Shown one piece after another: positions 19,091 through 27,185 of a DNA stretch of 64,000 bases. Position 1 is the stretch's first letter. Each line of letters starts with the position of its first letter. The notes below the pieces were generated by a model. That model saw nothing but the letters and a program-made list of their open reading frames with translations, searched no databases and was not told the DNA's origin. Made by a program: the position numbers and the translations under genes. Source of the DNA: Ruegeria lacuscaerulensis. GTDB lineage: Bacteria; Pseudomonadota; Alphaproteobacteria; Rhodobacterales; Rhodobacteraceae. The stretch spans positions 62,001 through 126,000 of the forward strand of contig NZ_WPZL01000002.1 of NCBI RefSeq assembly GCF_013031245.1, read 5' to 3'.

Positions 19091-20491
19091 ATGGACCTAA
19101 GCCAAACAACCGCAACAGACTTGTTGAACGCGATGTCCACAGGGCAGGCATCAGCGGTCGAACTGATGCGGGCAACTCTGGACCGTATCGCGTCGGTGAA
19201 CGGCCCCCTGAACGCCATCGTGGCGTTGCGCGACCCGGATGAATTGATGGCCGAGGCGCGCGTGTTGGATGACGGGCCGGTTACAGGCCCGCTGCATGGA
19301 TTGCCAATCGCGGTCAAAGACCTGGTCAATGTCGCCGGAATGGTGACCTCGCAAGGGTCGCCGATCTTTCAGGACAATATCGCAAAGAAGGACGATCTGA
19401 TCGCGACGCGGATGCGGGCGGCGGGGGCGATCCTGATCGGTAAGACCAATACCCCGGAATTCGGACTTGGCTCGCATACGTTTAACCCGGTTCATGGGGC
19501 GACGTGCAACGCGTATGACCCGACGCGTACCTGTGGTGGATCGTCGGGTGGGGCCGCAGTGGCGCTGGCGGCGGGAATGGTGGCACTGGCGGATGGGTCC
19601 GACATGATGGGCAGCCTGCGCAACCCGGCCGCCTGGAACAATGTCTACGGGTTCCGGCCGAGCTGGGGGCGGGTTCCGCCCGAGCCTGTTGGGGATGGTT
19701 ATCTGCATCAACTGTCCACACTCGGCCCGATGGCGCGGAGGCCCGAGGACCTGGGAGTTTTCCTGGACGTGATCTCGGGGCCTGACCCGCGACAACCTCA
19801 TGCGGTGCCAAGTCCGGCGGTTTCGCCCGTCAGTACAGCTGATTTAAAAGGTATGCGGATCGGATGGCTGGATGATTGGGGCGGCGCTTACCCATTTGAA
19901 GACGGCATTCGTGACCTTTGCCAGAACGCACTCTCAGTCTTCACGCAACTTGGGGCCAGGGTCGAGGCCGTCGCGCCGCCAATCGAGGCAGAGCGGATCT
20001 GGGACAGCTGGGCCACATTGCGATCCTGGAGCGTGGCCGCCAACCTCGCTCCCCTGGCAGAGCAGCGGGCGGCGCTGAAGGACACGGCACAATGGGAACT
20101 GGATCGGGGGCTAGCCCTGACGGCAATGGAGGTTCATCATGCAAGTGTCGCGCGCACGGAATGGTTCCGGCGTGCTGCGGAGGTGTTCAACGACTATGAC
20201 GCCCTGATCCTGCCCTCGACGCAGGTTTGGCCCTTTGAGATCGAAACGCCGTACCCGACCGAAATTGCAGGAAATAGCATGGATACCTATCATCGGTGGA
20301 TGCAGGTCATGGTGCCGGTCAGCCTGATTGGTTTGCCCTGTTTGTCCGTCCCGGTCGGGTTTGGGGCCAAAGGGTTGCCGATGGGAATGCAGATTTTTGG
20401 ACCACGCGGGTCAGATGCCCGCATCTTGTCAATCGGTGCCGCATATCACGCCGCCACCGGTTGGCCACAAAATTATCCGGCACGACAATAA
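19091..20491 (+). CDS. Amidase-signature family hydrolase
   Basis: 466 aa. Ser-cisSer-Lys triad visible: Lys76 in PIAVKDLVN, cis-Ser in [10 protein letters not shown] (151/152) and nucleophile Ser175 in GSLRNPA. The gly/ser-rich core is that of amidases that hydrolyse small carboxamides; it lacks the C-terminal extension of AtzF and there is no gatB or gatC nearby, so GatA of the tRNA amidotransferase is unlikely. Exact substrate unknown. The DUF2189 gene starts 26 bases downstream. Confidence 0.9.
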   Translation: MDLSQTTATDLLNAMSTGQASAVELMRATLDRIASVNGPLNAIVALRDPDELMAEARVLDDGPVTGPLHGLPIAVKDLVNVAGMVTSQGSPIFQDNIAKKDDLIATRMRAAGAILIGKTNTPEFGLGSHTFNPVHGATCNAYDPTRTCGGSSGGAAVALAAGMVALADGSDMMGSLRNPAAWNNVYGFRPSWGRVPPEPVGDGYLHQLSTLGPMARRPEDLGVFLDVISGPDPRQPHAVPSPAVSPVSTADLKGMRIGWLDDWGGAYPFEDGIRDLCQNALSVFTQLGARVEAVAPPIEAERIWDSWATLRSWSVAANLAPLAEQRAALKDTAQWELDRGLALTAMEVHHASVARTEWFRRAAEVFNDYDALILPSTQVWPFEIETPYPTEIAGNSMDTYHRWMQVMVPVSLIGLPCLSVPVGFGAKGLPMGMQIFGPRGSDARILSIGAAYHAATGWPQNYPARQ

Positions 20492-20517
20492 AGCCGTTAA
20501 GGGAGGAGAAACGGAAT

Positions 20518-21300
20518 ATGGACAAACCATTTGGTGTTCCGAACATGGGGCCTGTGAACGCGGATATGTTGCGCGACGCCTTGCGCCGGGGCTGGGCCGA
20601 CTTTCGTCGGGCGCCGGTATTCGGGTTACTTTTCGCCGGCTTCTACGTACTGGCAGGGTGGGCTATTGCGTGGATCACGGTGCAATCAGAAACATCATAT
20701 TGGCTGGTGCTTGCCGCCATCGGTTTCCCTCTGCTCGGACCATTTGCTGCTGTCGGACTATATGAAGTGTCGCACCGGCTGGAACAGGGAGAATCCTTGG
20801 ACTTCGGCGCCATTTTCGGCGTTGTCGTGCAGCAAAGCCGTCGTCAGCTGCCTTCGATCTGTGCGATCATTGTTGTCATGTTTCTGTTCTGGTTCTTTCT
20901 GGGCCACATGATTTTTGCCCTGTTCATGGGGCTTTCAACCATGACCAATGTGACGACGTCGCTTGAAGTTCTTCAGACATCCAACGGGTTGATGATGTTG
21001 CTCGTTGGAACTGCCGTCGGGGCGGTGTTTGCGACGGTTCTGTACATGATCACGGTTCTCTCGATCCCGATGCTGCTGGACCGGGAGCTGGATTTCGTGA
21101 CGGCCATGATTGCCAGCTTTGCCTATGTCCGCGACAATCCAAGGATCATGTTAGGGTGGGGCGTGTTTATCGCGGTTCTGACCTTTGCAGCCATGATACC
21201 GTGGTTTTTGGGCCTATTGATTGTGCTGCCATTGCTGGGTCATGCAAGTTGGCATTTGTATCGGCTAATCGCACAGGCGCGGCAGGAAGAGGCAGCTTAG
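20518..21300 (+). CDS. DUF2189 integral membrane protein
   Basis: 260 aa from the ATG at 20518, which follows a very strong GGGAGGAG RBS; a longer in-frame ATG at 20296 lies inside the amidase gene and is rejected. About six membrane segments; conserved [12 protein letters not shown] near the N-terminus and [12 protein letters not shown] in a cytoplasmic loop identify DUF2189. Function unknown. Probably co-transcribed with the amidase. Confidence 0.88.
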   Translation: MDKPFGVPNMGPVNADMLRDALRRGWADFRRAPVFGLLFAGFYVLAGWAIAWITVQSETSYWLVLAAIGFPLLGPFAAVGLYEVSHRLEQGESLDFGAIFGVVVQQSRRQLPSICAIIVVMFLFWFFLGHMIFALFMGLSTMTNVTTSLEVLQTSNGLMMLLVGTAVGAVFATVLYMITVLSIPMLLDRELDFVTAMIASFAYVRDNPRIMLGWGVFIAVLTFAAMIPWFLGLLIVLPLLGHASWHLYRLIAQARQEEAA

Positions 21301-21323
21301 TACGGTCGACCACTACAGCTGCG

Positions 21324-22076
21324 CTACCTGACTGCCTGTGGCGCAGGCCGCTCCGAGCGGCGAGCCGTGCGCGCCGCCGCCAAAACCGCTGTTGGGTCTT
21401 CTCCCAGGTGGCGCAGAAGGATACGTCGCGTTGTGGTCGCACTGGCCGTGGTCTTCGACAGGCAGATCGCAACGCCGCGCCAGCGATCCGAGTGCTCTTC
21501 CGTCCCACGTGTCACAAGGTATATTCGGCTGTTTTGAGAGGCCCGGCTGGACATCAGGATGTAAATCTGCCGTCCGGCGCAGGCTGCGATCCCCTGTACT
21601 TCACGTTCAGTCGGGAGAGCTCCGGGCATTCCCGGGCGCGGTTCGTAGCCGCGCACGAGCGTACATTGTGGCAATCTGCGCGCGTGAAACAGCCGGTGCC
21701 TGGATGGCTGCTGTTCGTCCAGCTCGGTTTCGGTGGCATAATAAAACCCTGCCGGAAACAGGTTTTCAGTCAATGTCGTCGGGCCTGAGCCCAGAAAATC
21801 GGTCAGGGCCGAGGCCGCGGGGTGTGTCGGCGCGCGTTCGATCTCGTCCAGTGGTCGTAGCAGAATTCGGGCATCGACTTCAAAGAACCGGCAAATCCGG
21901 TCCAGAACGTCAGGCCGCGGAAAACTCTCTCCGCCCAGATATCTGTTGAATTGGGTCCGATTGATCCCAAGCTGCCGACAAAGTTCCGAAATTGACGAGT
22001 ATTGCCGGGCAAGACGCCGGAGATTGGCGCCGAACATCCTGCGCAATTCGGCAGGGTTGCGGTGATCATTTGTCAT
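21324..22076 (-). CDS. XRE-type helix-turn-helix regulator with unknown C-terminal domain
   Basis: 250 aa from the ATG at 22076; the upstream extension is unlike the family. The N-terminal 65 residues form a Cro/CI HTH (SISELCRQLGINRTQFNRYLGG) followed by PDVLDRICRFFEVDA. The remaining 185 residues are Arg/Ser/Thr-rich with ERE and RGTEEHSDRWRG segments and match nothing that I recognise; they may sense a ligand. It stands alone between the DUF2189 gene and ilvN. Confidence 0.8.
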   Translation of the reverse strand: MTNDHRNPAELRRMFGANLRRLARQYSSISELCRQLGINRTQFNRYLGGESFPRPDVLDRICRFFEVDARILLRPLDEIERAPTHPAASALTDFLGSGPTTLTENLFPAGFYYATETELDEQQPSRHRLFHARRLPQCTLVRGYEPRPGMPGALPTEREVQGIAACAGRQIYILMSSRASQNSRIYLVTRGTEEHSDRWRGVAICLSKTTASATTTRRILLRHLGEDPTAVLAAARTARRSERPAPQAVR

Positions 22077-22139
22077 TGTCGTCCCAGGTTCTCGCGACTC
22101 AATTTTGTTTACGCAATACCGTCGGCCGAAAGGCCAATT

Positions 22140-22177
22140 ATGCGTCAAAATCGTACAGATGACTTTGACGGACGCAT
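22140..22177. promoter_or_regulatory. Imperfect inverted repeat upstream of the XRE regulator
   Basis: ATGCGTCAAA at 22140-22149 is mirrored by TTTGA at 22164-22168 and CGCAT at 22173-22177, with CGGA between them, giving a 10-bp dyad with a 4-base bulge. It lies 64 bases upstream of the regulator ATG, where an autoregulatory operator is plausible. The rest of the 22077-22331 gap is AT-rich and shows nothing that I recognise. Confidence 0.3.
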
Positions 22178-22331
22178 CCCAACGCCACGTCACACCCAGA
22201 GGCTAACGCTCAAAGCAACAAACGCAATAGGCTTTATTTTATTTTGTATAAGCTTTTGCGGATTTATGCCGCATTGGACAGGACATCCATGGCCAAATTC
22301 AGAGTTTGATACAAACATAGAAACTTTGGTT

Positions 22332-22367
22332 CCCTCACCCTGAAGGAATTCTCCGACAGGGTGAGGG
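22332..22367 (-). terminator. Hairpin terminator downstream of ilvN
   Basis: A perfect 11-bp stem (CCCTCACCCTG with CAGGGTGAGGG) encloses a 14-base loop, six bases after the ilvN stop. A long U-run is missing on the minus strand, so termination may be weak or rho-assisted. Confidence 0.65.
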
Positions 22368-22373
22368 CAGAGA

Positions 22374-22934
22374 TTACTCGCCGCGTAGCAGGGCCGCGAC
22401 GCCGGTACGGGCAATTTCGACGAGGCCCAACGGGCGCATCAGATCGGCAAAGGCGTCAATCTTGTCCGGCGCACCGGTGATCTCGAAGATGAAGGAGTTC
22501 AGCGTGCTGTCCACAACATTGGCGCGGAAGATATCGGCCAGGCGAAGGGCCTCGACCCGCTTGTCACCTGCGCCCACAACCTTGATGATGGCCAGCTCAC
22601 GCTCGACCGAGGGGCCTTCGACAGTCAGGTCATGCACGTCATGCACTGTGACGATTCGGCCCAACTGCGCCTTGATCTGTTCGATCACCTGCGGCGTCCC
22701 GGTGGTGACGATGGTAATCCGGCTGAGGTGGCCGGTGTGATCGACCTCGGCCACGGTCAGGCTTTCGATGTTGTAACCCCGGCCCGAGAACAGCCCGATT
22801 ACACGGGCAAGAACACCGGGTTCGTTTTCCACCAGAACCGCAATTGTGTGTTGTTCCTGCACGTCCGAGAAAGTGGGGCGCAGGTTATAGGCCGAATGGC
22901 GGGTGGAGCCTTTTTTGATATGTAGGGCAGACAT
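22374..22934 (-). CDS. ilvN: Acetolactate synthase regulatory (small) subunit
   Basis: 186 aa. It binds valine for feedback inhibition of the large subunit. Seen: N-terminal ACT domain (about 25-100) with VENEPGVLARVIGLFSGRGYNI, and the C-terminal ALS_ss_C domain with IIKV, LADIFRANVVD and RTGVAALLRGE. Length is usual for the IlvH/IlvN long form. It lies 64 bases downstream of ilvB in the same operon. Confidence 0.97.
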   Translation of the reverse strand: MSALHIKKGSTRHSAYNLRPTFSDVQEQHTIAVLVENEPGVLARVIGLFSGRGYNIESLTVAEVDHTGHLSRITIVTTGTPQVIEQIKAQLGRIVTVHDVHDLTVEGPSVERELAIIKVVGAGDKRVEALRLADIFRANVVDSTLNSFIFEITGAPDKIDAFADLMRPLGLVEIARTGVAALLRGE

Positions 22935-22998
22935 TTATGTCCCTTTCGTCATTCTTGAGTATCAGGCGCCCGTGGCGCGCGACAAAATTCGATATTTG

Positions 22999-24750
22999 TC
23001 AGACCAAAACAGCGCCGCCGGCCTGAATGACACCCTGCGTTTCGGCCTCGCCCAGCAGCATCTCGTTATGCGCCTTGCCCGATGGGATCATGGGGAAGCA
23101 GTTCTCGTGCTTTTCAACCAGGCAGTCGAAGATTACCGGACCGTCGTAATTGATCATTTCCATGATCGCATCATCCAGGTCTGCCGGATCGCTGACCATG
23201 ATGCCCTTGGCGCCGAAGGCTTCGGCGAGTTTGACGAAATCGGGCAGGGCCTCAGACCAGCTGTGTGAATAACGCTCGCCATGCAGCAGCTCCTGCCACT
23301 GGCGGACCATGCCCAGACGCTCGTTATTCAGGATGAACTGTTTCACCGGCAGGCGATACTGAACGGCGGTGCCCATTTCCTGCATGTTCATCAGCCACGA
23401 GGCCTCACCCGCGACGTTGATCACCAGCGCGTCGGGATGCGCCATCTGCACACCGATCGATGCCGGAGTGCCATAGCCCATCGTTCCCAGGCCACCCGAT
23501 GTCATCCACCGATTGGGGTCTTCAAAACCAAGATACTGCGCGGCCCACATCTGGTGCTGGCCGACCTCGGTGGTGATATAGCGGTCGTGATCCTTGGTCA
23601 GCGCCTCAAGCCGTTGCAGAGCGTGTTGCGGTTTGATGGTCTTTTCGCTGTTGGTGAAAGCCAGACAGTTGACCTTGCGCCAGTCGCTGATCTGGCTCTG
23701 CCATTGCTTGACGGCTGCGGCGTTGGTCTTGCGACCGCGTGCCTTCCACACCTTCAGAATGTCCTCAAGCACATGCGCCACGTCGCCGACAATCGGGATG
23801 TCCACGCGGATCACCTTGTTGATCGACGACGGGTCGATATCGATATGCGCCTTTTTCGAGTTCGGCGAGAACGCATCAATCCGTCCCGTGATCCGGTCAT
23901 CGAAGCGCGCACCGACATTGATCATGAGGTCGCAGTCGTGCATCGCCAGATTGGCCTCGTAGAGCCCGTGCATGCCCAGCATGCCCAGCCAGTTTTTCCC
24001 CGAAGCCGGATACGCGCCCAGGCCCATCAGGGTCGAAGTGATCGGGAATCCGGTCGCATCCACCAGCTCACGCAACAACTGGCTGGCCGCTGGGCCCGAG
24101 TTGATCACGCCGCCGCCGGTGTAGAACACCGGCTTCTTCGCCGTCTCCATGGCTGCAACAAGCTCAGTGATCTCTTCCAGATCGCCTTTCAGAACTGGCT
24201 GGTAATGCGAGGTTGACGGTTTCGGCGGGCTGTACTCGCCCGAGGCGAACTGCACATCCTTGGGAACGTCGACCAGCACCGGACCAGGACGGCCCGAAGT
24301 GGCAACGTGGAACGCCTCGTGCATCGTCGCGGCCAGCGAGTCCGTGTCTTTCACCAGCCAGTTGTGCTTGGTGCAGGGGCGGGTGATGCCAACGGTGTCG
24401 GCCTCCTGAAAGGCGTCCGAGCCGATCATAAAGGTCGGAACCTGACCGGTCAGAACCACAATCGGGATTGAGTCCAGCAACGCATCCGTCAGGCCGGTCA
24501 CCGCGTTGGTCGCGCCGGGGCCGGAGGTCACCAGCGCGACACCGGGTTTGCCGGTCGAGCGGGCATAGCCTTCGGCGGCGTGAACCGCGCCCTGTTCGTG
24601 ACGCACCAGAATGTGACGGATGTCGTTTTGCAGAAAGATCTCATCATAGATCGGTAGCACGGCGCCGCCGGGGTATCCGAATACCGTGTCCACGCCCTGA
24701 TCCTTGAGGGCCTGTACCACCATCTTTGCGCCGGTCATCTCACGTGTCAT
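22999..24750 (-). CDS. ilvB: Acetolactate synthase catalytic (large) subunit
   Basis: 583 aa from the ATG at 24750, with GGAG a short way upstream; the longer frame would read through the attenuator hairpin. It condenses two pyruvates (or pyruvate and 2-oxobutyrate), the first common step to Val, Leu and Ile, using ThDP, Mg2+ and FAD. Seen: FGYPGGAVLPIYDE with the catalytic Glu soon after (RHEQGAVHAAEGYAR), TSGPGATN, and the ThDP motif starting near GEASWLMNMQE and ending near NNERLGMVRQWQ. Expression is probably controlled by the leader and attenuator just upstream. Confidence 0.97.
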   Translation of the reverse strand: MTREMTGAKMVVQALKDQGVDTVFGYPGGAVLPIYDEIFLQNDIRHILVRHEQGAVHAAEGYARSTGKPGVALVTSGPGATNAVTGLTDALLDSIPIVVLTGQVPTFMIGSDAFQEADTVGITRPCTKHNWLVKDTDSLAATMHEAFHVATSGRPGPVLVDVPKDVQFASGEYSPPKPSTSHYQPVLKGDLEEITELVAAMETAKKPVFYTGGGVINSGPAASQLLRELVDATGFPITSTLMGLGAYPASGKNWLGMLGMHGLYEANLAMHDCDLMINVGARFDDRITGRIDAFSPNSKKAHIDIDPSSINKVIRVDIPIVGDVAHVLEDILKVWKARGRKTNAAAVKQWQSQISDWRKVNCLAFTNSEKTIKPQHALQRLEALTKDHDRYITTEVGQHQMWAAQYLGFEDPNRWMTSGGLGTMGYGTPASIGVQMAHPDALVINVAGEASWLMNMQEMGTAVQYRLPVKQFILNNERLGMVRQWQELLHGERYSHSWSEALPDFVKLAEAFGAKGIMVSDPADLDDAIMEMINYDGPVIFDCLVEKHENCFPMIPSGKAHNEMLLGEAETQGVIQAGGAVLV

Positions 24751-24789
24751 CTGCTTTGCTCCGTTCGCGACATGTGTCTTGCGTTTGAC

Positions 24790-24818
24790 AAAAAAAAGCC
24801 CCCGAGATTTTCGGAGGC
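24790..24818 (-). terminator. Transcription attenuator in the ilvBN leader
   Basis: On the minus strand GCCTCCGA pairs with TCGGGGGC (8 bp, one G-U) around loop AAATC and is followed directly by a run of eight U. It lies between the leader peptide and ilvB, 40 bases before the ilvB start. A competing 9-bp pairing is possible between 24851-24859 (GCGCATGGG, inside the leader reading frame) and 24817-24825 (CCCATGCGC), which invades the base of the terminator stem: the expected antiterminator. Confidence 0.85.
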
Positions 24819-24843
24819 GCATGGGTTCGATTATGGTTTACCG

Positions 24844-24891
24844 TCACCGGCCCATGCGCGTGGTTCCTACGATTACGACTAGCGTTCTCAT
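24844..24891 (-). CDS. ilvBN leader peptide (15 aa)
   Basis: MRTLVVIVGTTRMGR, then TGA. Five consecutive codons encode Leu-Val-Val-Ile-Val, the three end products of the pathway. A good RBS (AAGGAG) precedes the ATG. When the charged tRNAs are scarce a ribosome would stall on these codons and leave 24851-24859 free to form the antiterminator; when they are plentiful it reaches the stop and masks that segment, so the terminator forms. The codon content, position and hairpins are seen; the mechanism is inferred from known ilv leaders. Confidence 0.85.
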   Translation of the reverse strand: MRTLVVIVGTTRMGR

Positions 24892-24920
24892 CGCCAGAGG
24901 CTCCTTTTTGCTTGGAGGGG

Positions 24921-24949
24921 ACATTATGAGCGGGGGGAAGGGGCGTCAA
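24921..24949 (-). promoter_or_regulatory. Probable sigma-70 promoter of ilvBN
   Basis: On the minus strand TTGACG (24944-24949) is followed by TAATGT at 24921-24926 with a 17-base spacer, or by CATAAT (24923-24928) with 15. The transcription start would fall near 24914, about 23 bases before the leader ATG. Confidence 0.6.
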
Positions 24950-25173
24950 CAGGCAATCGTACCAATTTTGTAACCTGAGGGGTGAATTTTGCGACATTTT
25001 ATTGCGCAGATTGACGCATGTTGGGAATTTCCGTGAACTTCTCTTTGCGAGCGGGGTGTTTGGACCGTTTTGCAACTTGTCAGAAAGCGTCAGGGCAATG
25101 TCCGAAACGGGCATGATAGGCCATTTGGACTAAGGCACGCTGAACCTGACAGGGCAGGTTACGGAGGTGGAAT

Positions 25174-26019
25174 ATGCTGCAGGACCTGGTGGATCTGGGG
25201 CGGTATCCGATCGATCGCCCGGACTCCCGCGCCTATGACCGGATGATCGCCGATGTGAGGCGCGAGCTGGATCAGGATGGCTGTGCCGTTTTACCCGGCT
25301 TCGTTCACGCCGAGGGGCTGGAGCAGTTACTGGCGGAAGCTAACGCGGTTGCTCCGAAAGCACACCGATCTTTTAATCGTACGAATGCGTATTTCACCAA
25401 AGATGATCCGCGCTTTGGGATAGGTCATCCGATACGCCGTTTTTATGACCGCTCGAACGCTTTTGTGCCTGCCGACAGTTTTCCCAAAGCGGGCCCGTTG
25501 CGAAGGATTTACGAGTTCGAGGGGTTCATGCCCTTCATCCGAGACGCGCTGAACGAGCCCGAAGACCGGTTCTTTCGCTATGATGATCCGCTGGCGGACG
25601 TAATCATAAATGTGGTCGAGAAGGGGCAGGGCTTTCCCTGGCATTTCGACACCAACAATTACACCGTGACGCTGGCCATCCAGAACGGAGAGCAGGGCGG
25701 TGCGTTCGAATATGTCCCCAATCTTCGCAGTGCAGAGGACGAGAATTTTGATGCCGTTGCCTCGGTTCTGGATGGCAACATGGCACGGGTTCGGCAACTG
25801 GCCCTGCAGCCCGGCGATCTGCAGATATTCAAGGGGCGGTATTCGTTGCATCGGGTCGCGCCGGTAGAAGGTGCGCGCAAACGATACGTCGGGATATATT
25901 CCTTTGTCGAAGCCAAAGGAATGTGTGGCGGTGTCGAACGGACACGGCAGCTTTATGGCCGCGTATTGCCACATCACCACGAACGGGAGCGGGTGAGAAA
26001 GGACAAATTGCTGGACTGA
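25174..26019 (+). CDS. 2-oxoglutarate/Fe(II)-dependent oxygenase (ArpA/HalD-like)
   Basis: 281 aa with a strong GGAGGTGG RBS. The jelly-roll iron site is visible: His157 and Asp159 in FPWHFDTNNY, and distal His226 in GRYSLHRVAP, with Arg235/Arg237 in GARKRYVGIYSF to hold 2-oxoglutarate. GGAFEYVP between them is typical of the ArpA/HalD-type group. Because the HxD aspartate is present rather than a small residue, hydroxylation is more likely than halogenation. Substrate unknown; free amino acids are substrates of some relatives. A VOC protein follows after 48 bases. Confidence 0.8.
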   Translation: MLQDLVDLGRYPIDRPDSRAYDRMIADVRRELDQDGCAVLPGFVHAEGLEQLLAEANAVAPKAHRSFNRTNAYFTKDDPRFGIGHPIRRFYDRSNAFVPADSFPKAGPLRRIYEFEGFMPFIRDALNEPEDRFFRYDDPLADVIINVVEKGQGFPWHFDTNNYTVTLAIQNGEQGGAFEYVPNLRSAEDENFDAVASVLDGNMARVRQLALQPGDLQIFKGRYSLHRVAPVEGARKRYVGIYSFVEAKGMCGGVERTRQLYGRVLPHHHERERVRKDKLLD

Positions 26020-26067
26020 TTCATGTTAGGCTAAGACCGGATGACATTTCAGCAGTCGGAGGGTCTG

Positions 26068-26451
26068 GTGCCTCGTATTTTGCAACTCACGCCATTTGTA
26101 TTGTGCTCTTCCTTGCAGAAGCAGATTGATTTCTATTGTGACCGTCTGGGGTTTTCCTGCGGTTTCCGGCAAGACAATTACGCGTTTTTGTCGCTGGAAA
26201 AAGTAGCCATAAGGCTGATCGAATGCCCACCGCGCGAGGACGGTCGGGCGTTGGGGGACGATCAATCCTTTTACATAGATGTCGATGGCATCGACGACCT
26301 TTATGAGGAACTGCGTCCCGGATTGGCGGACCTGCCCGAAAGCCGCGTGCGCCCGCCTTTCGATCAACCTTACCAGCAACGCGAGTTTCACGTTATCGAC
26401 GAGGACGGAACGCTGGTGTTCTTTGGTCAGGACATCCGACCGAGGGCTTGA
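26068..26451 (+). CDS. VOC (glyoxalase/bleomycin-resistance fold) protein
   Basis: 127 aa from a GTG at 26068, preferred because GGAGGG lies just upstream; the in-frame ATG at 26041 has no RBS. Paired beta-alpha-beta-beta-beta modules: PFVLCSSLQKQIDFYCDRLGF, then FYIDVDGIDDLYEEL, ending REFHVIDEDGTLVFFGQ, the C-terminal Glu-type metal position being replaced within DEDG. This pattern resembles bleomycin-binding-protein-like members. Substrate unknown; likely in one operon with the oxygenase. Confidence 0.82.
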   Translation: MPRILQLTPFVLCSSLQKQIDFYCDRLGFSCGFRQDNYAFLSLEKVAIRLIECPPREDGRALGDDQSFYIDVDGIDDLYEELRPGLADLPESRVRPPFDQPYQQREFHVIDEDGTLVFFGQDIRPRA

Positions 26452-26477
26452 GGCAAGGGCCTCCCGCCCGTTGTCGA

Positions 26478-26532
26478 TGCGCCTTTGGCGCACCTCCGCC
26501 GGTTGGGCCCGGCAGCGCTGCGCGCTGCGGGC
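26478..26532. terminator. Two GC-rich hairpins between convergent genes
   Basis: TGCGCC-TTT-GGCGCA (26478-26492) and GCAGCGC-TGC-GCGCTGC with a GCCC/GGGC extension (26507-26532) fill the 86-bp gap between the VOC gene and the convergent response regulator. Neither has a T-run, so rho-independent action is doubtful, but the placement suggests transcript ends. Confidence 0.4.
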
Positions 26533-26537
26533 AGAGT

Positions 26538-27185
26538 TTAAAACCCGGGGCTTGTTCCTTGCAGCACACCGTGTTCCAGCGCATAGCGGGTCAGGCCGGC
26601 CGTTGATGAGATGCCCAGCTTGCGTTTGATATTCTTGCGGTGCGTTTCCACGGTACGAACCGAGATTTCCAGGGCGATGGCAACTTCCTTGTTCGACTTA
26701 CCCTGGGCCAGTTCCAGTAGGATCGTCTGCTCGCGCCCGGTCAGTGCTTCGCGCCCACCGTCTTCCTTGGGCTTCAAGGACCCGCTGGCCCCGGTGCAGA
26801 GATATTGTTCGCCGCGCATTACCGCATCGATGGCCTGTTTGATTTCTTCAGTCTGCACATCCTTGAGCACATATCCCCTGGCACCGTGACTGAGCGCCGT
26901 CGAGATGTACTCCGGGCTGTCATGCATGGACAGGATCAGGATGCGGGTGTCCGGCAGCCGCTCCAGAATGATCTCGGTCGCGCTGAGCCCACCCATGCCG
27001 GGCATGTTCAGGTCCATCAGGATAACGTCGGGTGACAGGACCGCCGCCTGATCGACCGCATCCTGACCATTGCTGAGGGTCCCCACCACGTCGATTTCCG
27101 AGTAGCTTTCAAGGATCGACTGAATCCCCTCGGCCACCATCGGGTGGTCGTCTACGATGAGGACCCGGATCGTCTTTTCGCTCAT
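26538..27185 (-). CDS. NarL/FixJ-type response regulator
   Basis: 215 aa. Receiver domain with acidic pair Asp12/Asp13 and phospho-acceptor Asp58 in VILMDLNMPGMGG; C-terminal LuxR-type HTH (about 145-210) with LTGREQTILLELAQGKSNKEVA and VETHRKNIKRKL. Its start overlaps the stop of the histidine kinase gene by four bases, so they form one two-component system. The divergent TRAP transporter operon is the obvious target. Confidence 0.95.
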   Translation of the reverse strand: MSEKTIRVLIVDDHPMVAEGIQSILESYSEIDVVGTLSNGQDAVDQAAVLSPDVILMDLNMPGMGGLSATEIILERLPDTRILILSMHDSPEYISTALSHGARGYVLKDVQTEEIKQAIDAVMRGEQYLCTGASGSLKPKEDGGREALTGREQTILLELAQGKSNKEVAIALEISVRTVETHRKNIKRKLGISSTAGLTRYALEHGVLQGTSPGF

